Shown one piece after another: positions 17,428 through 26,692 of a DNA stretch of 64,000 bases. This DNA is from a bacterium (GTDB lineage Bacteria > BMS3Abin14), in assembly GCA_029210545.1 (NCBI GenBank), contig JARGFV010000001.1:1-64000 (forward strand). Reading direction: 5' to 3'. Every line of letters starts with the position of its first letter. Position 1 is the first letter of the stretch. The notes under the pieces are model-generated. The model was given only the letters and a program-made list of their open reading frames with translations, was not told the DNA's origin and ran no database searches. A program made the position numbers and the translations under genes.

Positions 17428-17778
17428 TCAGCCTGTGCGGCTTTTGACGTAGTCGGCGATGAGGTCCTCAATATCCCCTGGAAGATCGACGAAGGCAATA
17501 CCAGCACCCGTGAGCAGTGCCCGCTCAGCCGTGTTCGAGTTCCACCTGACCACTCCCCTGACCACCATACTGTCATCTACCGGAGGCACGGAGAAGGTGA
17601 GCTCGACATTCTTTCCTACTTCCGGGACCGGCTCAATGGCAACATACACACCCAGGACGGAGATGTTGAGGATCCTGCAGACATGGCCCTTCGATCCGAT
17701 GTTCACGATACAGCCTATGTCCGTGGGTACCCTTGGCTGTTTTCGAGCGGTTATTCCGAGCACCTTGATTTTTCTCAT
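17428..17778 (-). CDS. PilZ-domain c-di-GMP-binding protein
   Basis: 116 residues from ATG 17778 (GGGGGA seven bases upstream; an upstream TTG would add five residues). It is a single PilZ domain: R12-xxx-R16 in ARKQPRV and N38-I-S40-V-L-G43 form the two c-di-GMP-binding motifs, both intact. It is therefore a likely stand-alone receptor. It starts divergently from a truncated PAS-GGDEF gene, and a second PilZ protein lies 700 bases on. The partner is unknown. Confidence 0.85.
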   Translation of the reverse strand: MRKIKVLGITARKQPRVPTDIGCIVNIGSKGHVCRILNISVLGVYVAIEPVPEVGKNVELTFSVPPVDDSMVVRGVVRWNSNTAERALLTGAGIAFVDLPGDIEDLIADYVKSRTG

Positions 17779-17897
17779 TCTGATTTCCCCCAACCCCGGG
17801 ATCGCGATCGAATTCGGGGTTTATGAAAAAACCTTGTTGACGATGCACGTTACGTTAACCGAGGGAACTTCCCGCAACAACCCAGCAAGGTGTGGGA

Positions 17898-18293
17898 ATG
17901 ATAACCAATAAGGAGATCATGAACCTTCTTCCGGAAATGCTGCTGGAGATCGTCGATACCGGATCCGAGCAGCTCATCGTCTGGGCCAACGACAAGGCAC
18001 TGGGCCGATATGGTTCAGGAATCATCGACAGCCGCATAACTAACCTTGTCCCTCCCATGAAGTGGGCGGAAATTTACACCACGCTTTTCAGGAGCGGGAA
18101 GGTCGAGGATGTCAGGTTCCGAAACGATGAGGGTGTATTTGAATTCTCGGGTTTCTACATCAGGATGGACAAGGCCGGGATGCAGGGACGCATCCAGCTG
18201 ATCATGCGGGACATCACGGAGGAGGTGATGCTCGCCACCACGGATTCGCTGACGGGCATCTACAACCGGAGGCACATCAACGAAAATTCGTGA
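17898..18293 (+). pseudogene. Truncated PAS-GGDEF diguanylate cyclase
   Basis: 131 residues from ATG 17898 (AAGG site seven bases upstream). A PAS-like domain (about 10-110: VWANDKALGRYG, EFSGFYIRMDK, IQLIMRDITEE) leads into the linker and the first residues of a GGDEF domain (TTDSLTGIYNRRHINE). It then stops at TGA 18291-18293. The remaining ~150 residues, including the GGDEF active site, are absent; downstream is a pyrimidine-rich heptamer array. It reads as a 3' deletion. The PAS domain might still be made. Confidence 0.75.
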
Positions 18294-18312
18294 ACTGTGA
18301 GCCTGCCCTTTT

Positions 18313-18354
18313 ACTTTCCACTCGACCTTCCTTTTCCCTTTTCCCCTTTTCCCC
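18313..18354 (+). repeat. Pyrimidine-rich heptamer array after the truncated PAS-GGDEF gene
   Basis: Units ACTTTCC, ACTCGAC, CTTCCTT, TTCCCTT, TTCCCCT, TTTCCCC in 7-bp register, starting about 20 bases after the premature stop. Confidence 0.45.
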
Positions 18355-18447
18355 CCTTCCACGCCCATTGCAGGTGGGCCTTTTCCCGGCTCAACCCTTG
18401 CATACATCATTTTTCAGGAAAGGTGCGAAACCTGAAAGGAGGAGGCA

Positions 18448-19149
18448 ATGAAATGGGTCCTGGTGATCGAGGCGTCTGAGATGGACAGGGAATACCTGGA
18501 GAGGGTGATCGGCAGGCTGGGGTATCAGATCTACTCCGCGATCAGCGGTGAGGAAGCCATCCACTTCATGAACCAGAGCCTGCCCCACGCCCTCGTCGTG
18601 GGAGAACGGATCCCGGATTGCGATCCCCTGGATCTGGGCCGGACGATCAGGAAGGACCGTATCCTTTCGGGCCCTCCCATGCTCCTCATGAGTTCCAGAA
18701 AGGACCACCTGTTTAATGAAAAAGCCCGGCAGGCGGGGTTCGCCGAGATCGTGCACCGGCCCATGTCCATCCGGAAGTTCTTTACCAGCCTTGAACTGTG
18801 CCTCTCCAACAACCGCAGGATCTATATCCGCGCTCCCATGGCCATTCCCGTCCTGTTGAGGAGCGCCGCCTCAAAGCTGTCCCTGACGACCCACAATTTT
18901 GGGGAAGGAGGCATGTATATCCAGACAGTGAACCCGCTGCCTTCCGGGACCGAGGTAGATCTTGATTTCAACCTTCCCGGACTTCGCAACAGTTTCAGTT
19001 TCCGGAGCCAGGTAATGCACACCCAGTCAAGGGGCACAGACGAACTGCCCGCCGGGATGGGGCTCAGGTTCCTGGATATCAAACCGGCTATCGAGACGAT
19101 CTTCAGAATCTTCATGGAGAACTTCCTGGCCAAACGGATGGCAGCGTGA
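18448..19149 (+). CDS. Receiver-like plus PilZ protein lacking the phospho-acceptor Asp
   Basis: 233 residues with a strong GGAGGAGG ribosome site. Residues 1-115 have the CheY fold (WVLVIEASEMDREYLERVI start), but the phosphorylated Asp is replaced by Gly52 (VVGERIP), the acidic pocket is reduced to one Glu, and the conserved Lys is Arg104 (VHRP). It probably cannot be phosphorylated. Residues 120-230 are a PilZ domain with R124-xxx-R128 and N150-x-G152-xx-G155, the usual Ser being Gly. A c-di-GMP-responsive output without phosphorelay control is the best guess. It is next to two other c-di-GMP-type genes. Confidence 0.8.
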   Translation: MKWVLVIEASEMDREYLERVIGRLGYQIYSAISGEEAIHFMNQSLPHALVVGERIPDCDPLDLGRTIRKDRILSGPPMLLMSSRKDHLFNEKARQAGFAEIVHRPMSIRKFFTSLELCLSNNRRIYIRAPMAIPVLLRSAASKLSLTTHNFGEGGMYIQTVNPLPSGTEVDLDFNLPGLRNSFSFRSQVMHTQSRGTDELPAGMGLRFLDIKPAIETIFRIFMENFLAKRMAA

Positions 19150-19153
19150 TGTT

Positions 19154-19345
19154 ACAGGGTCGCAAAAATGTCCAGGCGGGACTACTGTTAACCGCCAAAG
19201 TCCGTGCGGGCCTTCGGCTCAAGGGAAGGCGAAAAGCGTCGTTTCCGCCTTCCTCACCGAGACTGCTGATAATCACCGACATGTTTGCCGGTCACTGATC
19301 TATGCGCCCCGCGCGGGGCGCATAGATGGACTTTCTGCATGTCCA
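19154..19345 (+). repeat. MITE-1 copy C (diverged)
   Basis: Starts with ACAGGGTCGCAAAAATGTCC and ends ...GGACTTTCTGCATGTCCA. The central GC hairpin TGCGCCCCGCGCGGGGCGCA is present. The other stems are decayed, and no target duplication is visible. It occupies most of the gap before the binding-protein gene. Confidence 0.7.
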
Positions 19346-19521
19346 TCAACTTTGCAGACCCGCCCGGTGTTGCGGACCGTGCCCGCACACGAAAGTGGGC
19401 AACTGTACACTTTTGTGTGCAGCGAACCAGGGGATCGGCCTGAGCAAAGTGAAAAGTGATGGAAGGACCGTTCCTGGTTCCCGGGTATAAGGCTCCAGGT
19501 CCAGGAACCAGTCACGACCTT

Positions 19522-19556
19522 CTCCTTTCTCCTTTCTCCTTTCTCCTTTCTGCCTT
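19522..19556 (+). repeat. CTCCTTT heptamer array
   Basis: Four perfect CTCCTTT units followed by CTGCCTT. The rest of the 19346-19695 interval shows no gene. Confidence 0.7.
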
Positions 19557-19695
19557 CTCTCACACCCTGGCCAACCCGACAGTCCTTTCAAACCGTAGGC
19601 TGGCTAAATAAGGTTATCGTGATTAACTGTTATCAAGTTCTTATTGCGGGGCCGCTCCATTTAGCACGGCCCCCCCCGGGCGAGAGGCTGTCATC

Positions 19696-20862
19696 ATGAA
19701 AAAGTCCCTCCTTTTCTTCCTTGCTGTCTTCGCCCTGATCCAGATATCGGCCCGAGCTGCTGAACCTGTCCGGATCGGCCTGACCCTCGGGCTCACGGGA
19801 AAGTACACCGAGATGTCGGCCATGCAGATGAAAGGGTACCGGTTATGGAAAAAGCAGGTGAACGACCGGGGCGGGATTGCCGGCCGACCTGTAGAACTTA
19901 TCATCCGGGACGACGGGAGCGACGGCCCGGCCGCGGCCGGCCTGTATGAGGAGATGATGGGGAGCCGCAAAGTAGACCTCGTCTTCGGGCCCTACGCCAG
20001 CGCCATCACCGCTGCCATCCTCCCCGCAGCCGAACGGCACGGCTACCCCGTCCTGGTAGGCGGCGCGTTCTCGGACCAGCCTTGGTCCCAGGGGCGCCGC
20101 AATGTTTTCGGGGTTTACACACCGGCGAGCCGGTACACCGTGGGGTTTCTGGAAATGCTGGTGGCCAGCGGCGTCGACCGCCTGGCTATCCTGGCCACTG
20201 ATGATGTTTTCTCACAGAGCGCTGCCGATGGTGCCGCCAAATGGGCCGGGCGCTACGGACTTGAGGTCGTTTACCGGGAAACGTTCCCCAAGGACAAGCA
20301 GGAACTCGACGACGAGATCGGCCGGGCCCGGGAATCCGGCGCCAGCCTCCTGATCATGTGCGGTCATCTCCAGGAGGCCGTCTCGGGCAGGGAAGCCCTG
20401 TCCCGCGCCGGGTGGCAACCCGCCGCCTATTACGCCACCGTAGGACCGGTGCTGCAAGAATACGCGGACCGGCTCGGTCCGCTGGCCGAGGGGACATTCT
20501 CGTCCTCGCAGTGGGAACCCGACCCGGACCTGGATTTCCCGGGATCACGCCAGTTCCTGGAGGAGTTCACGGCCACCTACTCAACGGCGCCGTCCTACCA
20601 CGCCGCCACCGCTTTCGCAACAGGGACCATCCTCGAACAGGCCGTCCACAGGGCAGGGGGTATCGACCGGGAAAAACTCACCGAAGCGCTGTTCACCCTG
20701 GATACCATGAGCATCATCGGCCGGTATGGCGTCGATCGCACGGGGATGCAGATCCGTCAGTTCCCCGTGATCACCCAGTGGCAGGAAGGACGCAAAGAGA
20801 TCACCTGGCCCGAGGAGATCAAGACCGCAGACCCCGTATTCGGACGGACGGATCATGATTAA
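19696..20862 (+). CDS. Periplasmic branched-chain-amino-acid-type binding protein
   Basis: 388 residues, signal peptide about 1-21 (LLFFLAVFALIQISARA then AEP). The type-1 periplasmic binding fold of the LivJ/Peripla_BP_6 class is evident: VRIGLTLGLTGKYTEMS at the N-terminus, GGIAGRPVELIIRDDGSD near 60, LVFGPYASAITAAILPAAE near 100. There are no ABC permease genes beside it; instead it overlaps a sensor kinase by eight bases (stop TAA 20860-20862, kinase ATG 20855). It therefore probably serves as the ligand receptor of that kinase, not a transporter. Ligand unknown. Confidence 0.87.
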   Translation: MKKSLLFFLAVFALIQISARAAEPVRIGLTLGLTGKYTEMSAMQMKGYRLWKKQVNDRGGIAGRPVELIIRDDGSDGPAAAGLYEEMMGSRKVDLVFGPYASAITAAILPAAERHGYPVLVGGAFSDQPWSQGRRNVFGVYTPASRYTVGFLEMLVASGVDRLAILATDDVFSQSAADGAAKWAGRYGLEVVYRETFPKDKQELDDEIGRARESGASLLIMCGHLQEAVSGREALSRAGWQPAAYYATVGPVLQEYADRLGPLAEGTFSSSQWEPDPDLDFPGSRQFLEEFTATYSTAPSYHAATAFATGTILEQAVHRAGGIDREKLTEALFTLDTMSIIGRYGVDRTGMQIRQFPVITQWQEGRKEITWPEEIKTADPVFGRTDHD

Positions 20863-22975
20863 CATGCGCCGTTTCACCAGCAGCCTGAACTTCCGGATCA
20901 CCCTGCCGGTGGTCCTGCTGGTGTTCTTCATGTGGCTGGGACTCAACATGTCGGTGTTCAGAGCCGTGGATGAGTTCCAGACAAGCAGGATCGCGGAGGA
21001 CATGGAGTGGGCATCCCGGTTCACCTACAACATTATCAACAAGGACTTTTACGACCTGACCCTCTCGGAGGGCCGTGGTAAAGAAAGGCACCTGAGGATC
21101 GTCCAGGGGAGGTCCTTTGGCGCCCTGGAGGAGTTCGCCAGGCAGAAGGGATTTGTCGCGGCCGTCTACTCCCATGAAAAGGAACGCCTCCTGCTTGACG
21201 GCAGCCTGCCCCTGAAGTTCATCCAGGCTATTCAGCGCAAGCACCAGGAAAATCACCTAGGGCTGGTTTCCAACGACGGTCGGGAATATTACCTTTATCA
21301 TTTCGAGTTCGAACCGTGGGGCTGGCGCATCTTCCTGCTCAAGGAGGTGGCCTCCTACGCGGCCTTCGTAAGCAAGGAGCGCAGTATCCAGGTGGGCACG
21401 GGCGTGGTCGTCCTGCTGGCCGCTTTCCTTCTGTACTTTTCGCTACGGTGGAACATCCACCGGCCCATCCGGCAGATCATCGACTCCCTGGCATGGCAGA
21501 CGCCCCCCCGGTACACGGGCGTGGGCGAGTTCGAGTACCTGAGTGCCCGCATCGGGTCCATGGTGTCGTCCCTGGAAGAGAGGGAGCAGTTCCTGGCAAG
21601 CGTGTTCGACAGCATCCAGGACGGGATCAGCATCCTGGATGCCGACCTGAACGTCGTGCGCGTCAACAGGACCATGGAGAAATGGTATTCACATATCCCT
21701 TCCCTGGTGGGGAAAAAGTGCTACGAGGTCTACCACGGCAGGGAGGCCGTGTGCGACAACTGCCCTTCAATAAGGACCATGGAAACGGGGAGCATGGCGG
21801 TGGAGCTGGTCCCCAGGATCGGCGCCGACGGGGAGATAACCGGGTGGCTGGAGCTGCACACCTTCCCACTCCTCGACCGGCAAACCGGGGTCCAGGAAGG
21901 AGTCATCGAGTATGTCCGGGACGTCACAAAGCAAAGAGCCACAGCAGGAGCCCTGGAGGAGACCAGGGAGCGGTTCCAGGTCGCCTTTCATGCCGGCCCG
22001 GACCCCATGGTCATCGTCAGGCTGTCGGACCGGACCGTGGTGGACGTGAACACGGGGTTTGTGGAGAGCACCGGATACGCCGCTGACCAGGTGGTTGGCA
22101 AACGTTCCGAGGAAACCCCCTACTGGAAGGACGACGAGAGCAGGGACCGCCTTTACGACGCGATACGGGACCATGGACTGGCGGACAACATGGAGATGGA
22201 GTTCAGGCTCGTCTCAGGCGAGCTCAGGCCCGGCCTGCTTTCGGCCAGGATCATGGCCCTGGCCGGCGAACCCCACCTGCTGGTCCTGGTCAAGGACATT
22301 TCCCAGCTCAAAAACGCTGAAGCGCGGCTGAAAAATTCCCTGAGCGAAAAAGAGGTCCTGCTCAAGGAGATCCATCACCGGGTCAAGAACAACCTCCAGG
22401 TCATCTCCGGGCTCCTCAACCTCCAGGCCCACCACATCAGCGATCCGGTGGGCCGATCGATCTACAAGGAAAGCCAGAACCGGGTCATCACCATGGCGCT
22501 GATCCATGAGGATCTTTACCGGTCGGCCGACCTGTCCAGCGTGAACCTCGAAGGCTATATCAAGAATCTGGCGGAGAACCTGTTCAGATCCTACCAGGTC
22601 GGCCATGGCCGGGTGAAGCTGGAGCTCGACGTGGAGCACACCGAGATGGTGGTGGATACGGCTATCCCGTGCGGGCTTATCATGAACGAGCTCATCTCCA
22701 ACGCCCTCAAACACGCGTTCCCGGGTGACCGCGCCGGCACATTGACCGTCCGGTTCCGTTCAACAAGTGAAAGGCAATATTACCTCGAGGTATCCGACGA
22801 TGGCGTCGGTCTGCCGCCGGGAATGGACTTTGCCGACACCACGACCCTGGGGATGCAGCTGGTGAAGGTGATCGTGGAGCAGCTCGCCGGCACAATGGAG
22901 ATCGACGGGGATCATGGGACGACGTTCAGGATATCCTTTGCCGAATACCTGGAGGCGGGCACCGTCCTGTATTGA
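20855..22975 (+). CDS. HisKA_2 sensor histidine kinase with two PAS domains
   Basis: 706 residues. Transmembrane helix 13-36, periplasmic region about 37-175, second helix 178-197, and a HAMP-like linker. PAS 1 (about 245-355) carries a C-x10-C-x2-C cluster (Cys289, 300, 303) that could bind metal or sense redox. PAS 2 covers about 365-485. The HisKA_2 dimerisation helix has the EIHHRVKNNLQ motif (His507/508) and HATPase covers about 590-700 (NELISNALKHAF, DDGVGLPPG). The family often signals to stand-alone receivers. The start overlaps the binding-protein gene, implying coupled translation and a two-protein sensor. No regulator is adjacent. Confidence 0.9.
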   Translation: MINMRRFTSSLNFRITLPVVLLVFFMWLGLNMSVFRAVDEFQTSRIAEDMEWASRFTYNIINKDFYDLTLSEGRGKERHLRIVQGRSFGALEEFARQKGFVAAVYSHEKERLLLDGSLPLKFIQAIQRKHQENHLGLVSNDGREYYLYHFEFEPWGWRIFLLKEVASYAAFVSKERSIQVGTGVVVLLAAFLLYFSLRWNIHRPIRQIIDSLAWQTPPRYTGVGEFEYLSARIGSMVSSLEEREQFLASVFDSIQDGISILDADLNVVRVNRTMEKWYSHIPSLVGKKCYEVYHGREAVCDNCPSIRTMETGSMAVELVPRIGADGEITGWLELHTFPLLDRQTGVQEGVIEYVRDVTKQRATAGALEETRERFQVAFHAGPDPMVIVRLSDRTVVDVNTGFVESTGYAADQVVGKRSEETPYWKDDESRDRLYDAIRDHGLADNMEMEFRLVSGELRPGLLSARIMALAGEPHLLVLVKDISQLKNAEARLKNSLSEKEVLLKEIHHRVKNNLQVISGLLNLQAHHISDPVGRSIYKESQNRVITMALIHEDLYRSADLSSVNLEGYIKNLAENLFRSYQVGHGRVKLELDVEHTEMVVDTAIPCGLIMNELISNALKHAFPGDRAGTLTVRFRSTSERQYYLEVSDDGVGLPPGMDFADTTTLGMQLVKVIVEQLAGTMEIDGDHGTTFRISFAEYLEAGTVLY

Positions 22976-22983
22976 GGGATTTT

Positions 22984-23004
22984 AGTTCACGGTTCGCGGT
23001 TCAC
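22984..23004 (+). repeat. Heptamer array after the sensor kinase
   Basis: AGTTCAC, GGTTCGC, GGTTCAC; similar words to those at 3176-3210. Confidence 0.45.
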
Positions 23005-23037
23005 AGCCAAGGCTTTCGATCTCATCCGACCCGTCAA

Positions 23038-23466
23038 CTAGGAATCTGTCGGAGAACCTCCCTGTTTTTAACAGGGAGGGCACAGACTCCTAGCTGGAGT
23101 TTGTCGGAACATATTTTTTTGAGTCTTTTTTTATATAATACCTTGTGTTAACAATGACTTGCAATCTTCACCCGCAACTTTGACAGGGTCGCAAAAAGTC
23201 CAATCCGGGACTTTTCGCTCCACGGAAAGGGAAAAGCGTCATTTTCCCTTTCCTCACGGATCGCTGACATGATTTCCGGTCATCGATCCGGGCGCCCTTC
23301 CCAAGCGCGGCTAGTCATTGATTTGGGCGCCCCGCGCGGGGCGCGTTGATGACTTTTTGCGGGTCCATCAACTTTATCACCTGTTGATCTGAAGGCAAAA
23401 AGCATTAGAAAAGTCGTTCCGACAAACTTTTACGCAGCGTGTCAGGGTTTTCCGACACGCTGCTAG
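23038..23466 (+). mobile_element. MITE-2 copy 1, interrupted by a MITE-1
   Basis: The left end begins CTAGGAATCTGTCGGAGAAC and the right end is the hairpin around GTGTCAGGGTTTTCCGACAC ending GCTGCTAG. Both ends match the other MITE-2 copies. The internal pair GTTTGTCGGAA / TTCCGACAAAC is also kept. A complete MITE-1 (23182-23367) lies inside, so the MITE-1 insertion is the younger event. Confidence 0.75.
23182..23367 (+). repeat. MITE-1 copy D (186 bp), nested in MITE-2
   Basis: Complete element from GACAGGGTCGC to GCGGGTCCA. Flanks GCAACTTT (23174-23181) and TCAACTTT (23368-23375) match at 7 of 8 positions, a target duplication. It is longer than the 153-bp copies because of an altered third hairpin. 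Confidence 0.85.
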
Positions 23467-23739
23467 CGTGACGAAGACGGACCTGTCACGCCATAGCTCG
23501 TAGAGCGACAGCGGAAGCCATTAGCGACGCCCCAAAGCTAAGACGGAAGACGCAGGCAATCTGGAGCCTTTCGAGGATCACAAGAGTGCACCAGATACGA
23601 GGCTCGACTGAGGAGCCAACTGGAGGCGTATATGGAACATACTTCGAGGTTGCCGACGATGGAGTACGAAGCCCATTAGGGTCCCGAGCGAAGTCGAGGG
23701 ATAGATGGCGTGCTATTGGGAGCCGTTATTACCCCCCCC
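23467..23739. other. Intergenic segment with dispersed-repeat fragment
   Basis: No gene recognised. The segment CAAGAGTGCACCAGATACGA (23581-23600) recurs on the other strand at 62853-62875 with 19 of 23 bases alike. It belongs to a third dispersed repeat family. It lies beyond the 3' end of rodA. Confidence 0.45.
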
Positions 23740-24822
23740 TCACCTCCGCCTTTTATATCCGGCGATGATCCCAAACCCCAGCCACGTGACGACCAGGCTC
23801 GACCCCCCATAACTCAAAAGCGGCATCGGCAAACCCACCACCGGCAAAAGCCCCGCGGCCATGGCCACGTTGATGGCCGCCTGCATGGCGAAAGCAAAGG
23901 TGATGCCCACCACCACCAGGAGGGAAAACCTCGTCCTGGTGAACTCCACAAAACTCAACAGGTAAAGGGAAAGGAAAAGGACCAGCCCGAGCACCAGGAG
24001 GACCCCGAGGAACCCGAACTCCTCGGCAAGGACCGAGATGATGAAATCGGTGTGCTGTTCGGGGATGAACCGGAGCTGGGACTGGGTCCCCTGCTGGAAC
24101 CCCTTTCCGAGAAGCCCGCCTGATCCGATGGCGATCTTCGACTGGACAACGTGATAGCCGGTGCCGAGGGGGTCCCTCTCGGGACTCAGAAAGTTGAGGA
24201 TCCGGTTCCTCTGGTACTCCTTCAGTGCGAAAAAGAGGGAAGGCACTGCTGCCGCTGCCACAAGGGAAAGGGTGAGAATGGTCGACCAGCGAACTCCCAC
24301 GAACAGGATCATGGCGGCGGAAATAAGGACCAGGAACATGGCGGTACCCAGGTCAGGCTGGGCGGCGACAGGGACAGCGTAGCCGGCAACCATCAGCAGC
24401 GGGATGGCGATCCCCTCCAGGCCGTAGGGCGGCTGAGCCTTCTGCCTGTTGAAGTAGCGGGCCAGCGCAAGGATAAGGATGATCTTGGCCATTTCTGAGG
24501 GCTGGAACGTCAGCCCTCCGGCATGGACCCACCTCTGCACCCCTCCCGACCACTTCCCCGCCACCGCGAGTCCGACGAGGACGGCAAACATCATACCGTA
24601 GAGCACATATGCTCCGCGCTGTAGATGCCGGCGGTCGGCGAAGTAGCCGAGAAAAAAAGCAGCCAAACCGATGGCAAGCCAGTATGCCTGACGGCCGCCG
24701 TAATGTTGGAAGGGCCCGCCCCGGGTGGCCGAACGGATGACCATGATGCCGATTCCCGACAGGGCAACGGCACACCCTACCAGGATCGCATCCACCCGCA
24801 TGGGGTTCCACAAACCTCTCAC
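23740..24822 (-). CDS. rodA: Rod-shape SEDS glycosyltransferase RodA
   Basis: 360 residues with about ten membrane helices. It polymerises lipid II into glycan strands for side-wall growth, working with PBP2. Family marks: the WVHAGGLTFQPSEMAKI segment (near 98-115, with the PSE motif), the large loop containing GTGYHVVQSKIAIGSGG, and the C-terminal PLLSYGGSSLV. Its ATG overlaps the PBP2 stop by four bases. It is the last gene of the mreB-mreC-mreD-mrdA-rodA operon. Confidence 0.95.
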   Translation of the reverse strand: MRGLWNPMRVDAILVGCAVALSGIGIMVIRSATRGGPFQHYGGRQAYWLAIGLAAFFLGYFADRRHLQRGAYVLYGMMFAVLVGLAVAGKWSGGVQRWVHAGGLTFQPSEMAKIILILALARYFNRQKAQPPYGLEGIAIPLLMVAGYAVPVAAQPDLGTAMFLVLISAAMILFVGVRWSTILTLSLVAAAAVPSLFFALKEYQRNRILNFLSPERDPLGTGYHVVQSKIAIGSGGLLGKGFQQGTQSQLRFIPEQHTDFIISVLAEEFGFLGVLLVLGLVLFLSLYLLSFVEFTRTRFSLLVVVGITFAFAMQAAINVAMAAGLLPVVGLPMPLLSYGGSSLVVTWLGFGIIAGYKRRR

Positions 24823-26690
24823 CGCGCTCCCCCTGCTTCCACCGCTCCGGAAATGTTTTCAGGATAATACTCGGCGTACCGCTTGAACATCCGCGCCACG
24901 ATGGGCGCGGCAGCCGAAGAACCGTGCCCTCCATGTTCGACCACCACTGCCGCAGCCACCCGGGGCCTGTCCACCGGGGCGAAGGCCGCGAACCACGCGT
25001 GGTCTTTCAGTTCATAGGGGATATTTCCCTCACCCCCGGCCACCGATTCCTGGAGTCTCACGACCTGGGAGGTGCCGGTCTTCCCCGCTACCGGGATGCC
25101 TGAGATGCGGGCGATCCGTCCCGTTCCCCTGTCGTCGGAAACCACCCCCTCGAGAGCTTTCACGATCCGATCCCACACCTCCTGTCCGATCTCCGACTCT
25201 CTCCTGACTGCAGGGTCCCTGCGGTACAGTTCCTGCCCCTTAACATCCTCACACCGGCTCACAATGAACGGGTCCATCTGGACACCCCGCCTGGCCACCG
25301 TGGCGTAAAGGGCCGCCAGCTGAAGAGGCGTCACCAGCACGTAACCCTGGCCGATGGCCGCGGACAGGGTCTCCCCTGGAAACCACACCTCGCCCCTGGA
25401 GTTCAACTTCCAGTCCGGGGAGGGAACGAGGCCCACAGCCTCGCCCGGGATGTCGATCCCCGTTTTCCGCCCCAGTCCGAGGGCCGAAGCCCAGCGTGCC
25501 ATGGCATCGATCCCCATCCTCTCCCCGACCTGGTAGAAATAGACATCGCACGACTCCACCACGGCACGCTGCAGGTCCACCTTTCCATGCCCCTGCGGTT
25601 TCCAGTCCCTGTAGACCCTTTTTCCGTAGCTGTACCCGCCGGAACAGAGGAGGCGTTCATCAGGGTCTATAGCGCCTTCCATGAGAGCGGCAATGGCAGT
25701 GACGACCTTGAAGGTGGAACCGGGCGGGTACATCCCCTGCACAGCCCTGCTCTGCAGGGGGTGGCCGGGGTCGAGGATGATCTCGTTCCACCGCTCATCA
25801 GTAAGACGAAGGGAAAATTCATTGGGGTCGAAGGCCGGCGTGCTCACCATGGCCAGGACTTCTCCCGTGGTCGCATCGAGGAAAACGCCGGCCCCTCTCA
25901 TCCCGGAAAGTTCCTGCTCCAGAGCCTTCTGGAGGCGAAGGTCGATAGTCAGGGTCAGGTTCGCGCCAGGGACAGGCTCTGTGGCTCCCAGGATATTGAG
26001 TTCCCTTCCACGGGCGTCTACCTCGACCTGCCGCCCGCCATCGCGCCCCGTGAGAAAACGGTCATAGGCAAGCTCCAGGGCGTACTTTCCTACCGTGTCC
26101 CCCTTGCGAATCCCCTCATAACGGCCCGAGTCCAGCTGAGCCCTCGAGATCTCGCCAACATAACCGAGGAGATGTGCCGCCACCTGACCGTAAGGATAAT
26201 ACCTTCGCGGAACCACGACCAGGCGGGATCCCGGGAACCTCTCCTGGTCGGCTTCGAAAAGGGCGACCTCAACATCCTCCAGGTGCTCGAATATCCGGAC
26301 GGCCCGGTAGGGCGCTCCCGAGGAACTGCCCTTGAAAAGAGCGACCGCCTCCTTCGGGTCCCTTCCCAGCAAACGGGCAAGGGAGAGGATCTGACCTTCC
26401 CTGTCCTTGTCCATGTCCTCGGGAATGAGAGCGATCGAGTATTCAGGGCTGCTGTCGGCGAGGATCACACCGTTGCGGTCGGTGATGATCCCCCTGGTGG
26501 CCTTCATCTCGACGAGGCGGATCCGGTTGTTGTCAGCCAGTTTCTGGTAGCGGGAGTGCTGAAGGACCTGCAGATGCCAGAAGTAGAGGAGGATCAGGAG
26601 AAAGACCAGGGTGATGACGCCCATGGTGACGGCCAACCTGCGCTCGATACCCTGCAGCGTCTCACCGGGTCGCTTTGAGAACGAACCCAT
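24819..26690 (-). CDS. mrdA: Penicillin-binding protein 2 (elongasome transpeptidase)
   Basis: 623 residues. Single N-terminal membrane anchor (about 20-42), pedestal/dimerisation domain, then the transpeptidase domain. The nucleophile is Ser325 in YPPGSTFK, the second motif is Ser380-Cys-Asp382, and the third is Lys537-Thr-Gly in AGKTGTSQ. All are intact, so it should cross-link peptidoglycan. Length is normal. It overlaps rodA by four bases and follows mreD after two bases. Confidence 0.95.
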   Translation of the reverse strand: MGSFSKRPGETLQGIERRLAVTMGVITLVFLLILLYFWHLQVLQHSRYQKLADNNRIRLVEMKATRGIITDRNGVILADSSPEYSIALIPEDMDKDREGQILSLARLLGRDPKEAVALFKGSSSGAPYRAVRIFEHLEDVEVALFEADQERFPGSRLVVVPRRYYPYGQVAAHLLGYVGEISRAQLDSGRYEGIRKGDTVGKYALELAYDRFLTGRDGGRQVEVDARGRELNILGATEPVPGANLTLTIDLRLQKALEQELSGMRGAGVFLDATTGEVLAMVSTPAFDPNEFSLRLTDERWNEIILDPGHPLQSRAVQGMYPPGSTFKVVTAIAALMEGAIDPDERLLCSGGYSYGKRVYRDWKPQGHGKVDLQRAVVESCDVYFYQVGERMGIDAMARWASALGLGRKTGIDIPGEAVGLVPSPDWKLNSRGEVWFPGETLSAAIGQGYVLVTPLQLAALYATVARRGVQMDPFIVSRCEDVKGQELYRRDPAVRRESEIGQEVWDRIVKALEGVVSDDRGTGRIARISGIPVAGKTGTSQVVRLQESVAGGEGNIPYELKDHAWFAAFAPVDRPRVAAAVVVEHGGHGSSAAAPIVARMFKRYAEYYPENISGAVEAGGAR

Positions 26691-26692
26691 GA

